Part shown: one piece after another, positions 14,901 through 26,900 of the stretch
Layout of the letters: every line of letters starts with the position of its first letter
How positions within the stretch are numbered: the stretch's first letter is position 1
NCBI GenBank assembly: GCA_900239685.1
Contig: OENT01000787.1
Span: 1-64,000 of the forward strand
Direction of reading: 5' to 3'
Length of the DNA stretch: 64,000 bases
Source of the DNA: Rotaria macrura
Taxonomy: Eukaryota > Rotifera > Eurotatoria > Philodinida > Philodinidae
The notes under the pieces: model-generated
What the model saw: the letters and a program-made list of their open reading frames with translations, nothing else
Told to the model about the DNA's origin: nothing
Database searches by the model: none
Program-made: the position numbers and the translations under genes

Positions 14901-17900
14901 ATGTGTCCGATTCTCGACGTGGTTTACTTTGACGAACGGTTACTTGTTGTTTTTCAATATATTTAAAAGCATCCGGTTCGACGTAAGATGTTTCGTCGAT
15001 GCCAGATGATTCGTGAACGGCAATATTTGCCGTCGTTTGCACGTGTCCTTGAGGATTTTTTGCAATCTAAATTTCAAAAATTCAATATACAATGTCAACC
15101 AAGACTAATGAAATGAATAGATACCAAAGTATAGACACCAGTATCTTCTGGGCGGGAATCACTAATTCGCAGTGTAATAGTACCACTGCCAACATCATAA
15201 GATACTTTATGTCGAGCTGATAATGGTAATGGAGCATGATTTTTAAACCAGAAAATCTGAATTAGATAGTTAATTGAAAATACATCAGAATAAATAGAGA
15301 AAAAGACAAACCTCAGATTTTGGAAAACCTTGAATTTGACATGAAATTTGAATAGGTTCACCTTCCTGAACATGTACATCTTTCAATGGACGAGCAAGTG
15401 TAGGTGCTGATGGTTGTCGGTATGGAGCCGCAGTACGTTGAGTCTTGAAGTAGAAAAAGAAATATATTTAATATTCAAGTCTGAGACAATCTCAAAAGGT
15501 AACGTGTTGTCTTTACATCAGACTAGCAATGTTTCATTTGATCGAACTATGAACTATTGAGTTTGACTCAACTGATTGAATAATATCGAACTTTTAAATT
15601 TAACAAAGTAGCAACAACATAATAAAATTTCCGTTAGAAATTCTTCTACAATCCGACTTGAAACAAGCACGTAAAAAACGTGTCAGCTTTCGCTTTGTTT
15701 TTGTAGAATTTTCAATCAACTCATCGTCATGTTGGGTGAAAAAATAATTGAATATGAATTTTGAAGAATAAGAGTAGGAAATATGGTTGAATTTCTTTAG
15801 AAAATCTAATTAAACTGTTGCCAAGAGTCAAGATAGACGCTACTGACCGTAACAAACAATTAGGAAACCATTCATCAAACAGATCACATATATCATTACG
15901 TGTTCATCAAGGTTCTCATGGTAAATACCTTAACAGTGGCCTTGTTGGTTACGCATCGTGACATATAAAATAGATGAACTATCAAGGACTAATAATAATG
16001 TCATCAACTATGAAAGGCATTTCAGCAAAAAAATCCATCACAGATATAGCATGATCATTAAGAGATCATCAGCGACCGTGTCATATACTTGAGCCGTGGC
16101 CTTATCCATCACAGATATCATTAGGAAACAATTACAGTGTGTGACAAATTTAACTATGGAAAACAAGTCATCCATGGAACTATAGTACCATAAAAATGAC
16201 TTCATGATCAATATCGTTGACTTTTTTTTTCCAAATCTTATCCTAATAATCTATTATAAGAATAATATTTTTCATGAGGAATCAATCAGTAGGTTGAAAG
16301 TTCTCAATTTATTGTTACGGACTCTTTGACGATCAATGTTATTTTACATGCCAGTAGTTCATTCGTTGCTTACCGGTTCCAAGAAAACTTCATCGTCACT
16401 TGTGCCATACGATAGTAAACTAGTACGTGGCCCTACTTGTTGCGATGGTCGCATACGTTTGACTTGTTTATCTTCGAGTTCGTGAGCGAGTGTTTTTCGT
16501 TGTGTTACTTCAATTTTTTTCGTTTGTATGGTTTGATATTGTACTAATTATAAATAGAAAGAAAAAGAAGTATCAATAATCGAATTGAATTTTGTGAATG
16601 AAATAAAAACAAATCACTTACATGTTGGTATAAGATTTGCACTTGATGTTTCTTCACCATTTGGTCCAGCAATTCTAACTGTATATGTTCCAATATCTTC
16701 ATCTAATGTCGATCTTATTACAAGTCGACTCGTGCCATTTGTTGTATTAGTTATATGATAAACTCTACAATAAGAAATAATCCATTTCATTTCGTTATTT
16801 TTTTCTGTTTATTTGTTTACGTTCATAAAAACAAATTTTGCAGTTTTGCACATCATCTTACCTGTTATGTAATTGTTGAGGATTATAAATAATCTCAACT
16901 TCATTATGAAACCATTGTACGAGCTCTGGTTGTCCAGTAAATTGACATTCGAAAATAGTTTCAGCTCCAATATTTAATGATTGATCTCTTAAGCCACCAT
17001 TTAAGATTTGGATTTGTTGATCCGAATAAGTTGGTCGCAAATGAAAATTGGTTAGAAGAGGTGGAGTTTGAGGTGTAAATGATTGCGATGATGTTTGTGT
17101 TTGTTGTAATACGTACGGTTGTGGAGATACTTGTTGTTGTGTTATTGTTTGTGTAGTTATATAATTCGATGGTACTCTTTGTTCTAATTGTTGATGATGG
17201 AGAGGAATTTGTGCATGCGATAGATGAGTTGATTGAATGTCATAGGTTGTTTCTTGAGGCACGACTTGTTGTGATTTTATGAAATGATGATAAGTTCGGA
17301 CGGGATTTTCTATTTTGTTAGTATTAAACAAAAATAGACAATGAGAGACTATGCTTTCAAAATTCAAAATTGTGAGGATCTTGGAAAAATTATTTCTAAT
17401 TATTAAAACTGATCTTGTGTCTCTTTGTTTTGACGATGTATGTGAACTAAACAAGTGCTGTCTATCAAACTCGAACACTAGTAAATCATGATAAAGAAAT
17501 GTCAAGGAATATTCCCAATTATATTTCATTTGAATTATTGAAACTTCAAGCGATTAGATACAATTATTAATTTGTAGCTTTAAGAAAATCAAAATAATCG
17601 TTTGAAGAAACAAAACATGCAAATCACAGAAATATTCTATAGTTTTATTTCTCTTAGTACCTTCAACATTAATAGTGCATGTTGTAGTTGCTGATCCAGC
17701 TGAAGTATTAGCAACACACCATACTTGACCACTGTCAGTTCTTGTAATATTAATTATCTCTAATGTTGATGTATCGTATCCATCGATTATTCGATAATGT
17801 CGATCATCAGATACGATTGGTTGAGCATGGTGATACCATTGAATTTGTGGTCGACTATGAGTAGGACCAACTTGAGTTAAATGTACTGTTATTTGTATGG

Positions 17901-20900
17901 TTCCACCCTCAAGAGCATCGATCGGTTCCAACGGCTAAATTAAAATGAACTAAAGTTGTTTTTTTTAATCCAGACCCAAATTTAGACGAAAATATGGAAT
18001 TCCCTTGTTTCAATTAACATTTCTTAAAGATGCTAAACAGGAGAGATTAGAAGAGGAATGGTACAATTCTATGAAAAAACGTTGCTAAAGAAATCTAAGA
18101 ATTATATCATGGGATTAATTCGAATTATAACGATAGTAATCAATCGTTAATTTCTTATGTGATTAGCAAACCTTAGTAAATGTCGGTCGTGTCGTAAAAT
18201 ATGAAGTTGAAGCAGGTTCTTGCGTTGAACGAACAATGCGCACAGTTGATATTCCAGATTCGGTTTGCATATCTTCAGGTTCTTCTAATATGGTCTGTTG
18301 ATAATGAGATATTGTAGGACCTGGCTGTTTAGCCATTGTTGCTAGAAGACCCGTATTATACGATTGTTGTTGTGAATACATTGAAGTTGTCGGAAGTTGT
18401 TGATCTTGTTGATTAGTTGAAACAAGAAATGAAACTGGTTGATATTTAGGTTGTGAACCTTCAATTGTATAGGTTATTTCATTATGTTTGTGTTGTGATG
18501 GTAATTGATATTTTCTTTCTTCTGTAACTTCAGTTATTGTTGTTGTTGGTTGTGAATAAATTTCATATGATTCTATTGTTTGTCTCGGCCCTTGTTGATA
18601 ATAGGCAAGTGATGAATCAGTTAGAAGACGACGTTTCGGTGAAATACCATTATTTGGTGCTTAGAAATAATAGTTATTTTATTTCATCGGAATATAAAAT
18701 TTCGTTAACACTTACAGTCAACAGTAAGACGCGCTGTTGTACGACATGTACCCAATGAATTACTTGCGGTACATGTATAATAACCTTGATCATCAAAAAA
18801 TGCTTCAGGAATATAAAGTGTTGCACGACCATCGCCATAATAATCAATACGAAATGCTGATTCATCACCGATTAGAGTACCATCTTTATCCCAAATGATT
18901 TCAGCGGATGGTTGAGCTTAAAGAAAAGAAAAACGAAAGAAATAAAAATCAACTTCAAGACAATGTTGTTATCTTTACCTGAAACAATAACTTCAAACAG
19001 AACAGATTCACCTTCTCGTGCTGCTTGATCATGTAATGAAAGCACAAAATATGGTATATGATTAGAATCTAAACCAACAGTTGTTGTCAAAATTTTAGAT
19101 GACGATGAAGCTGAACTATCTGGTTGTAAAACTAAGTCAACTTGATCATATGGTCTGATACCACGAATAACCGAACGATTTGATGTTTCATTATATCCGC
19201 CACCTCCATCTGATGATATCATTCGTTTTGTTGTTGTTGTTGTTGTTGTCGTTGTATAACTACCATCACCACTACCCGTTGTATACTGTTGAACTGTTTT
19301 ATTAAATCCAGTTGAACCATCACCGGATACAATAAATTCAATTGGTTGGTATTGACGTCCTACAGTTTCTTAAATAAATAATACGATTGATTAATTAATC
19401 TATACATAATATACTACAAAGTCTAGTAGAAATATTTTTGTTTTCTATTTATTATTCTTTTCCTGACATAAATCTTCTTCAGAGAGTAACAGAAGACTCT
19501 GAATACTATTATGTTTCTAGCATGGTCGACGGCTAAATGAGTATAGAATAGCAAAAGCAAACGTTCGATACTTTGACATATCGAATAACACTTATTTTCT
19601 AGTGAAAAACAAGCAAGTTGTTTCCCACAATTAATAAAATTTTACATATGAATATTGACAAGAGATCGATATTGTGAATCAGATTTTAATACGAATTCGA
19701 CGTGCGTTAAACGGAATGCGACTATTCATCGTACAAAAACGAAAAACAAACTAGCACTAACATAAGATTATTTGTAATAGTGAAATTTCATGAAAATGAA
19801 AAGTTTCCATCAACCAAGCGAAATATTCAAGTGACTATTCTTAACAACAATTGAACTATAGGGTCGAGGTGAAATCTTATTTTTCAACTTCAACAAAGTT
19901 CGGTAATATCTCACACTACCAGAATGTAATGAATATAATTTTCATAGCCTATGTCAAAAACGATGAATTTCTATGAAAAGATGAATGGTTGTCCTAAAGT
20001 TTTCGAAACAGTCAACAACTATTATTCATCGAATTTTGTACACAATCTGGCTTAGTACGCCAATCAAATCATAATTGTAAGACTAAAGAATACTTTACGT
20101 CTACCATGTTGACCTGTGTTAATATGCAGTAAAAATGTATCACTGTAATTCAAACAAATCGTTTTTCACGTGGTAAAAGTTCATTAAATTTTATTGAAAG
20201 TCTCTCTCTGAAATCTCTCAGTTCATGTTTTAAATGACTAGATTCTATTACAAGAGAAATTATCATGTCTCTTTGACTGTCGTTTCGATTATTTGTATTG
20301 ATTTATTGGTATGAGGCTGTAAGTTGTCTTGTTTTGATGACTCTCCATGTAACAAATCTTAATCGATTGAAGATATGGATGAATCGCCCTATGATTGGTA
20401 TTTAACAGCTGCCCACATTTGAGATTGCTCTATCCGAAACGATTACTAGATGTCAATAACGGCAGCAAAAAGAACATAGTTTCTCCAAGGGGTCTTGAAG
20501 ACTTTGTCGAACTAATGCCGCTATTTACTTTTTAATATTCTGCGAAACTAATTAATAAAATTAAGTAGAACATGCAAAGTTACATTATGAATACATAGAC
20601 CATGTTTTTCTAATAATTAACACGGAATATTTTCGTGAACGATTGATATCAGTGGTGATCAACTTAAAGTGAGTTACATTATCCTATTGTTTGTTCTTCT
20701 TTAACTGGCAAGCAACAAATATGTCAGACTCATTCAACACATAGAGATAAAGATATTTTTGTCAACATCTTCTAGATATTGGTTGTTATTGATAATTTAT
20801 TTTTGATAAAAATGTATGTCATTTAATAAAATGCATGATCTGATTTGACGAAAAATAATTCTAATTAAATGATTTTTAGTTCAGAAGAATCGGAGCTCTT

Positions 20901-23900
20901 ACACAATATTTATATGAACACCTTAATGGATCGAACATGATCATCTTCTGAATCAGCAAAGTCAATGGCTCACAATCAAATATTTTTCAGTAAGTTTTCT
21001 CGCTAAACAGACAACTTATCGAGAGTATTTGTTATATAAAACTAATTAAGAATGCAAATGTTAGACATCAACATAGATTGGGGTCATGATCACAGTGACC
21101 ATGATTGAGGCTAGAAGAACAGAAGTTGTTCTAGTCAAAACTGAATATACTAATTAAATATATCTATGGATCCTAGCATCTCTTTGTAGATCTCTCATAC
21201 AGATGGTAACTGAGCTCAAGAGAATGTATGACCTTAAAATAATGGTCGCCTACGAGTATGCAAAGATAAACAACAACATGTATTGACGAAACTCTTACAT
21301 ATGATACAAATTAAGGTTTACATTGGTTTTCAGTACACCCGGTTACAGATCATAAAAACAATCATTTCATACATAGGCCGAGTTTGAATTTATATCGTCG
21401 AAGAAAATTGTTTCGAGATCATCAAAAAGAATATTTAGTAACGAGTTTTCTTTTGATTTAGATTTTTAATAAGTGACAATTCTCTCCTATAATTTAGTTA
21501 AAGGAAAAAACGATTGACTTGTTCTATTCAATTTTGGTGGACTATTTAGAAGCACTTTTAGGCAACTAGTAATTAACTTTTTATTGAAACGAAAGATGAT
21601 ATTTAATATTAGTGTCGAAATAATTCAAGAATTGCTTTTTTCAATTTTTTTGAAATTCTCAAATGTTGACTTAACATGATGCATGATGTCTGTCCTGTTC
21701 ATTTTTCAAGTGGCTGGTAATTGCTTGACAGAAGTTCACGGTTCCATGAGCAATCCTCATGACAATAATATTTAATCGTAACAGTAGAATATTGTTTCTG
21801 TCAATCAGTCCTATTAAAAGTGCGAATAAACAAGAGAAATATTTGTCGAGAAGAGTTTCTTAAATTGTCGAACACAGACTAACTTAACTAACCAATTACA
21901 ATCAATCAATCAATCAAATTTCAATACTCTTAGACTTTCTCTCATGAACGATGCATTAAACCACTGATCTACTCTATGATGTTTCTGTCAAAATGTGTTC
22001 AAACAATATTAGAATATAATGTATGTTAGTATGGATAGTCGTTTATTTATCTTTCTGATCTATCAGACATTCATTAGATATTTTTTTAGAATGTATGTAT
22101 CATTCACGTTCGATCTTAATGAAAAGAAAATATGATAATACAATCGACATCATGAATGATTTCTCGAGAATTTCATTTCTTTATGATAAACAAATTTACC
22201 TGTACTTATTGTTGAACCATTCTCCATTGTATTTGCCAGCATTCTCGTATTAAAATCTTGTCGAAGTTGTTGAGTTATAGCTGGTAGATTACCATCTTCG
22301 ACATTGAAAATAAATTCAACTGGTTTATTTAAATCAGCATGAATTGATGGTTGACCATTTTGTTGTTGCTCCTCTTGAATATCAAGACCTAAAACATATA
22401 TTTCTTCGTTTTTTACGGGTGTGTCATCTAATTCAGCCGAAGGTGTATGTGGACTCGGTGATCGATGTAAGTGTAAATCTATTGGTTCTGTTTCTATAGC
22501 AGTTTGTTCTAAAATAAGTGTACTACTCGATTCTATGGGGCCTTGAAGGGGTGGTGGAATAATAATAAGTGTTTGTGATGTATCAAGCGTTGAAGGAAAA
22601 TCTGCTAACACAATAGATGTACTCTCTTGTAGTTGCGGACGAGCAATAAGAAGTGCAAAGCCAGATGATGGCGGTTGTTCAAGTTTGGCTTCAAATGAAA
22701 CAGTTGATGCACTATTTTCTAATGTTTCTAATGGATTCGAATACAAATGAATGGGTTTTGTATCCAATGTTGGTTTGATATTAGCCAACAATGTTGTGGA
22801 ACTATCAGCTATGATGGGTTGCTTCATACGTAATTCAACAGGTTCTGGTATGATATTTTCAATTGCTTTATCAAAATAATATGTTGTTGTTGATGATTCA
22901 GATTGAATTTCTGTTGGACGTATATCTTTGGTTTCTAGTTTAGCTTGAACATCAGCTATCATTGTCGATGTACTATTTTCAATATGTCGTGGTTTAGGCA
23001 TAATCAATTGAATTTCATTATTTAAAGATTCTTTGTGTTCAAGTAAAATGCATGATGTCAACATTTCCACATTCGATGGAACATCTAGTTTAGTAGATAA
23101 ACCAGCGATGGCAGGTGACACTTGAGCAAAAATAGTACTCGTCGATCGTTCAGCATCAATACGTGGAATGATCAATTCGAACGGTTGTATTTGTTGATCA
23201 CGATTCAATTCCATTCTTAGACTTGTTGTCGATTCTTCGATTGGTTGTTGAAAAAAAGGAGTCGGTTTGGATATATCTGATTGAAAGTGACCTGTATCAT
23301 GTTCACGTTTATGAAATTCAATGAATTCATCATCGAATTCTTGTACATGTTGCATTGTAGATGTTAAACGTTTGTCATCGATTGATTTCTGTCTGTTTAC
23401 TATTGATTGAAATTCTAGATCTGGTTGAATATTTAGCCTGAATGTTGTTGAACTATCTGTTTGCAACGGTTTGTTAAAGGCTATTTCCATTTCATCATAT
23501 GGCTCATATCTTTCTCTATTATTCAATTCTATATCTAAGTTAAATGAATTGTTTTCTACACGAAAAACTTCTGTTGGTTTTATTGATGTTATTTGTGTTG
23601 ACGCTGGAATATCCGCAATTAATTTTGATACACTCGGCAATACTATCGGTCGTCTGTCAACAACTAAGTCAACGGGTGCATATTTAGCACGTGTCTGTTT
23701 AAGATATGTTGTTGAATGTTCACCAAAATTTTCTCCTTGATGATAACCAAAAGTAGACGCATATCCATCGTTGAATGTCATGTTCTGTTGTTTTGGTCTC
23801 ATCAAATCGATATCTTGATTATTTATACTAGTTAAACTATGTCTATCTGGTATCTCGTAACGATTGCCATTTGAAACCATTGATTTCTCGAGATTTTTTC

Positions 23901-26900
23901 TTATGAATGCTGATGTGTTTTCATTTTCGTGTGAACCGTAAACATATTGTGGTTTCGAAAATACACCTCGCATGTCATCAGATGATTCAATACATTGATT
24001 ATAATATTTCGTTGCATATTCACCTAATGAACAAGATAATAATTAAAACATAAAAACAAAAGCCATGGTTAAAATGCTTTACCAGGAATCGATTGTGTTC
24101 GATCGTTTGCGAATATTGACGTGCTTTCATCTTGTCCTTTAACTATTAATCTACCAAAATCAGCTGGTTTTCTTGGTTTTCCAACGAACAATTCCATGAC
24201 ATTGGTTTCACTTTCGATAGGTCTATCTAAGATTTTTATTTCATGTTCACCTTGAATTTTCTTTTGTGTCGTATCAATTTCAATAATAGGCGCTTTACCA
24301 CGATTATGTTTAATAATTGTTGTTGAATGTTCAACATGTTCAAGTTTTTTTTTAGGTAATTTAACTTCTATTTCTTCTTCGATATGAACAGTATCATGGA
24401 AATACTTTGTTTCATGCTCAATTTTCTGTTGTTTTCCACTACCGGTTACTTCTAGAACACGTCTTTGTGGTTGTGTTGTTGTCAACATTGTTGTCGTATG
24501 TTCAGGTTTCTTTGTAATTGATTTCGGTACAATTAGTTCTACACTATTGCTTGAACCTGATTGAATTGGTTTGTCAATTAAACGTAATTCATGTTGACCT
24601 TTTAATTTTGTTTGTATACTATCGAGATATATACTTGACTTTGGTGTACGATTTTGTTTAACTATTGTTGTTGAGTGATGACTTGTATATGTCGAAAGTT
24701 TAGGTTTAGGAAACAATGAATCAAATGATTTACTGTATGTATTGGATTGTAGTGGTTCGGATGATGGAACATACAGTGCATGTTCACCGGACACTGTACG
24801 TTGTCGTGTTGATTTATTACTTATATCAAATGTATGAAAACATTCCTTGACTAGAGATTTAGCACCATGCGTTGACGAATAACTGTTAGGTAATCTTTCC
24901 AATGGTCTAGGGATTGTAAATTGTACAGGATATCTTTTTCCAGATGTAACTGGTGTTTCAATAAAACGTAATTCATGTTGATCTTCGATTATTCTTCGTC
25001 GTGGTTCTTGATGAACATCAGTTGTTATTCTATGATAGATATTGCGAGCATCTTTCATTAGTGTTGATGAATGTTCTCCTAAAGGCTTCATAGCCTGAGG
25101 TTTGGGTAGAACTATTTCGATAGGTGAACGTTCAGTACGAACATATTTTATACTTGTAGAATGAATATGAATAGGTTTCGTTGAACGTTGCTCGAATTTT
25201 AGAGAATGATCAATTGATTTCAAATGTTCATCGCTTAGTGCTAAATCTGTTCTTACAATGGGTTTAAAGTATTTATCTATTAAACTTTCTGATAATGAGC
25301 GTTGATAGTAATTATTATCGTTATTCATTTGATTGAAAGTTGTATTTTGATATTGATTTATGGGCCTTGGTTGGCGATGACACACTTTTTCAACACTTCC
25401 ATATTGTTCTGTTGTTTCATATATAGCTTTGTTTTCTCGATTATCGAAAGATTTCTTGTCTCGTTGTATTTGCCCGTGTTCATCTGATACATCATTGAAA
25501 CACTTCATAGGTTCTTGTTCGATCTTAAAATTCTTTCTATACTGTTGCTTTCTATTTTCCGATAATGATCGTTGTCGTGTTTCAATATCATATTCATAAT
25601 TTCGTGTAACATTATTTTGTTTTTCATGTTCTTTATGATTTGTATTGAATGGTATAAAAATTTCTAATTTCTTAGAATAATTTTGTCGAGAATGGTGAGG
25701 ATCATCTACACGTGTTAATGATCGACTTTCTAATGCTCGATTTCGTTTATTGCTTTGGATGTTGTTATTCGAGGAAACGACAGAAACTTGTTCGGATGAA
25801 TATCTATCGATGGACAATGGCTTTGGTTTATTTTCGTATTGCATTTTACGTGATAACGGCGGCGATGGTGACATTTTAACAAGCAAATTGGACAATGTGT
25901 TCTTATTACTGTCGGTGCCTTTTGATGGAGAGATACATAGAAAAATGCTTTGTTTCTATTTACTAGTCTAATGCTGGGATTTGTATATATGCATAGCATT
26001 GCGATAAGACAGTATTCAATAATATTTGTTGAATGGAAAAGTTTTCATTGTTATGTCATTTATAGACCATTTACAAGAGAGTACATCATCAATAGTGCCG
26101 AAAGCTAGCATCAAGCAACATACTATGACAAACATACACACACGTACATATATATAAATCTATCTATCAATCTATACATATATATATATATATATGTAAA
26201 AAGATTCAGAAAACAAAAGAGAGTCAGTCCTATTTGAGTAACTATCAGAATACAGATAGAAAAAAGGAAAAATGCGGCGAAACGAAAAAAACAAATGACA
26301 CTCTGTGATGATAAGTCTATTATTGAAAAAAAAACTGCCTACCTCTACTGGTATCGCCAGTACCACTAGTTGTAATTCGACGTGTAATTGCCCTCATTTG
26401 AGCAAATGATGCCGGTGTAGAAGAAGATCCTAGATTCATAATTCGAATAATAACGGCATGAGAAAATGATGACCACTTCTCACAGAGACAAAGAACCACA
26501 AACGACTGAAACGATGTTGTACAGCTCGGATATGTTCCTTCGTTTCTTTCCTTTTGCTTCTTTCCAATAAGAATATATTTCCTTTTCTATCTTTCTTTGT
26601 CTTTCCTTCTCTTTTCCTAAATATGTTATGTTATTTTCCAGAATCAATCATTCTCCATGAGACGATACGTACTTTGTATATACGTATATTCCAACGGTTT
26701 TTTTCATCCTTATGTATAAGAGAATAAGCCGCTATGGGATGGAAGGCTAGTAGACATCAACCAAATTTTTTTCCTGCCTTATCGCCTTATTTTCCCCCAT
26801 CAGTCGTTCGTTTTCTTTCCGAGGTCGTTATACAAACAAGTATAAATCTTGGCACATATGACGACGGCGACAACAGGATCAAGATGGATATAGAGAAAAT

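Noticed and set aside
26343-26439. ATG at 26439 as the start of a separate gene from 26.4 to 19 kb
   Set aside because: An acceptor ten bases downstream joins in phase to the Ig4 exon at 27414, and everything downstream continues in frame, so one gene is simpler.
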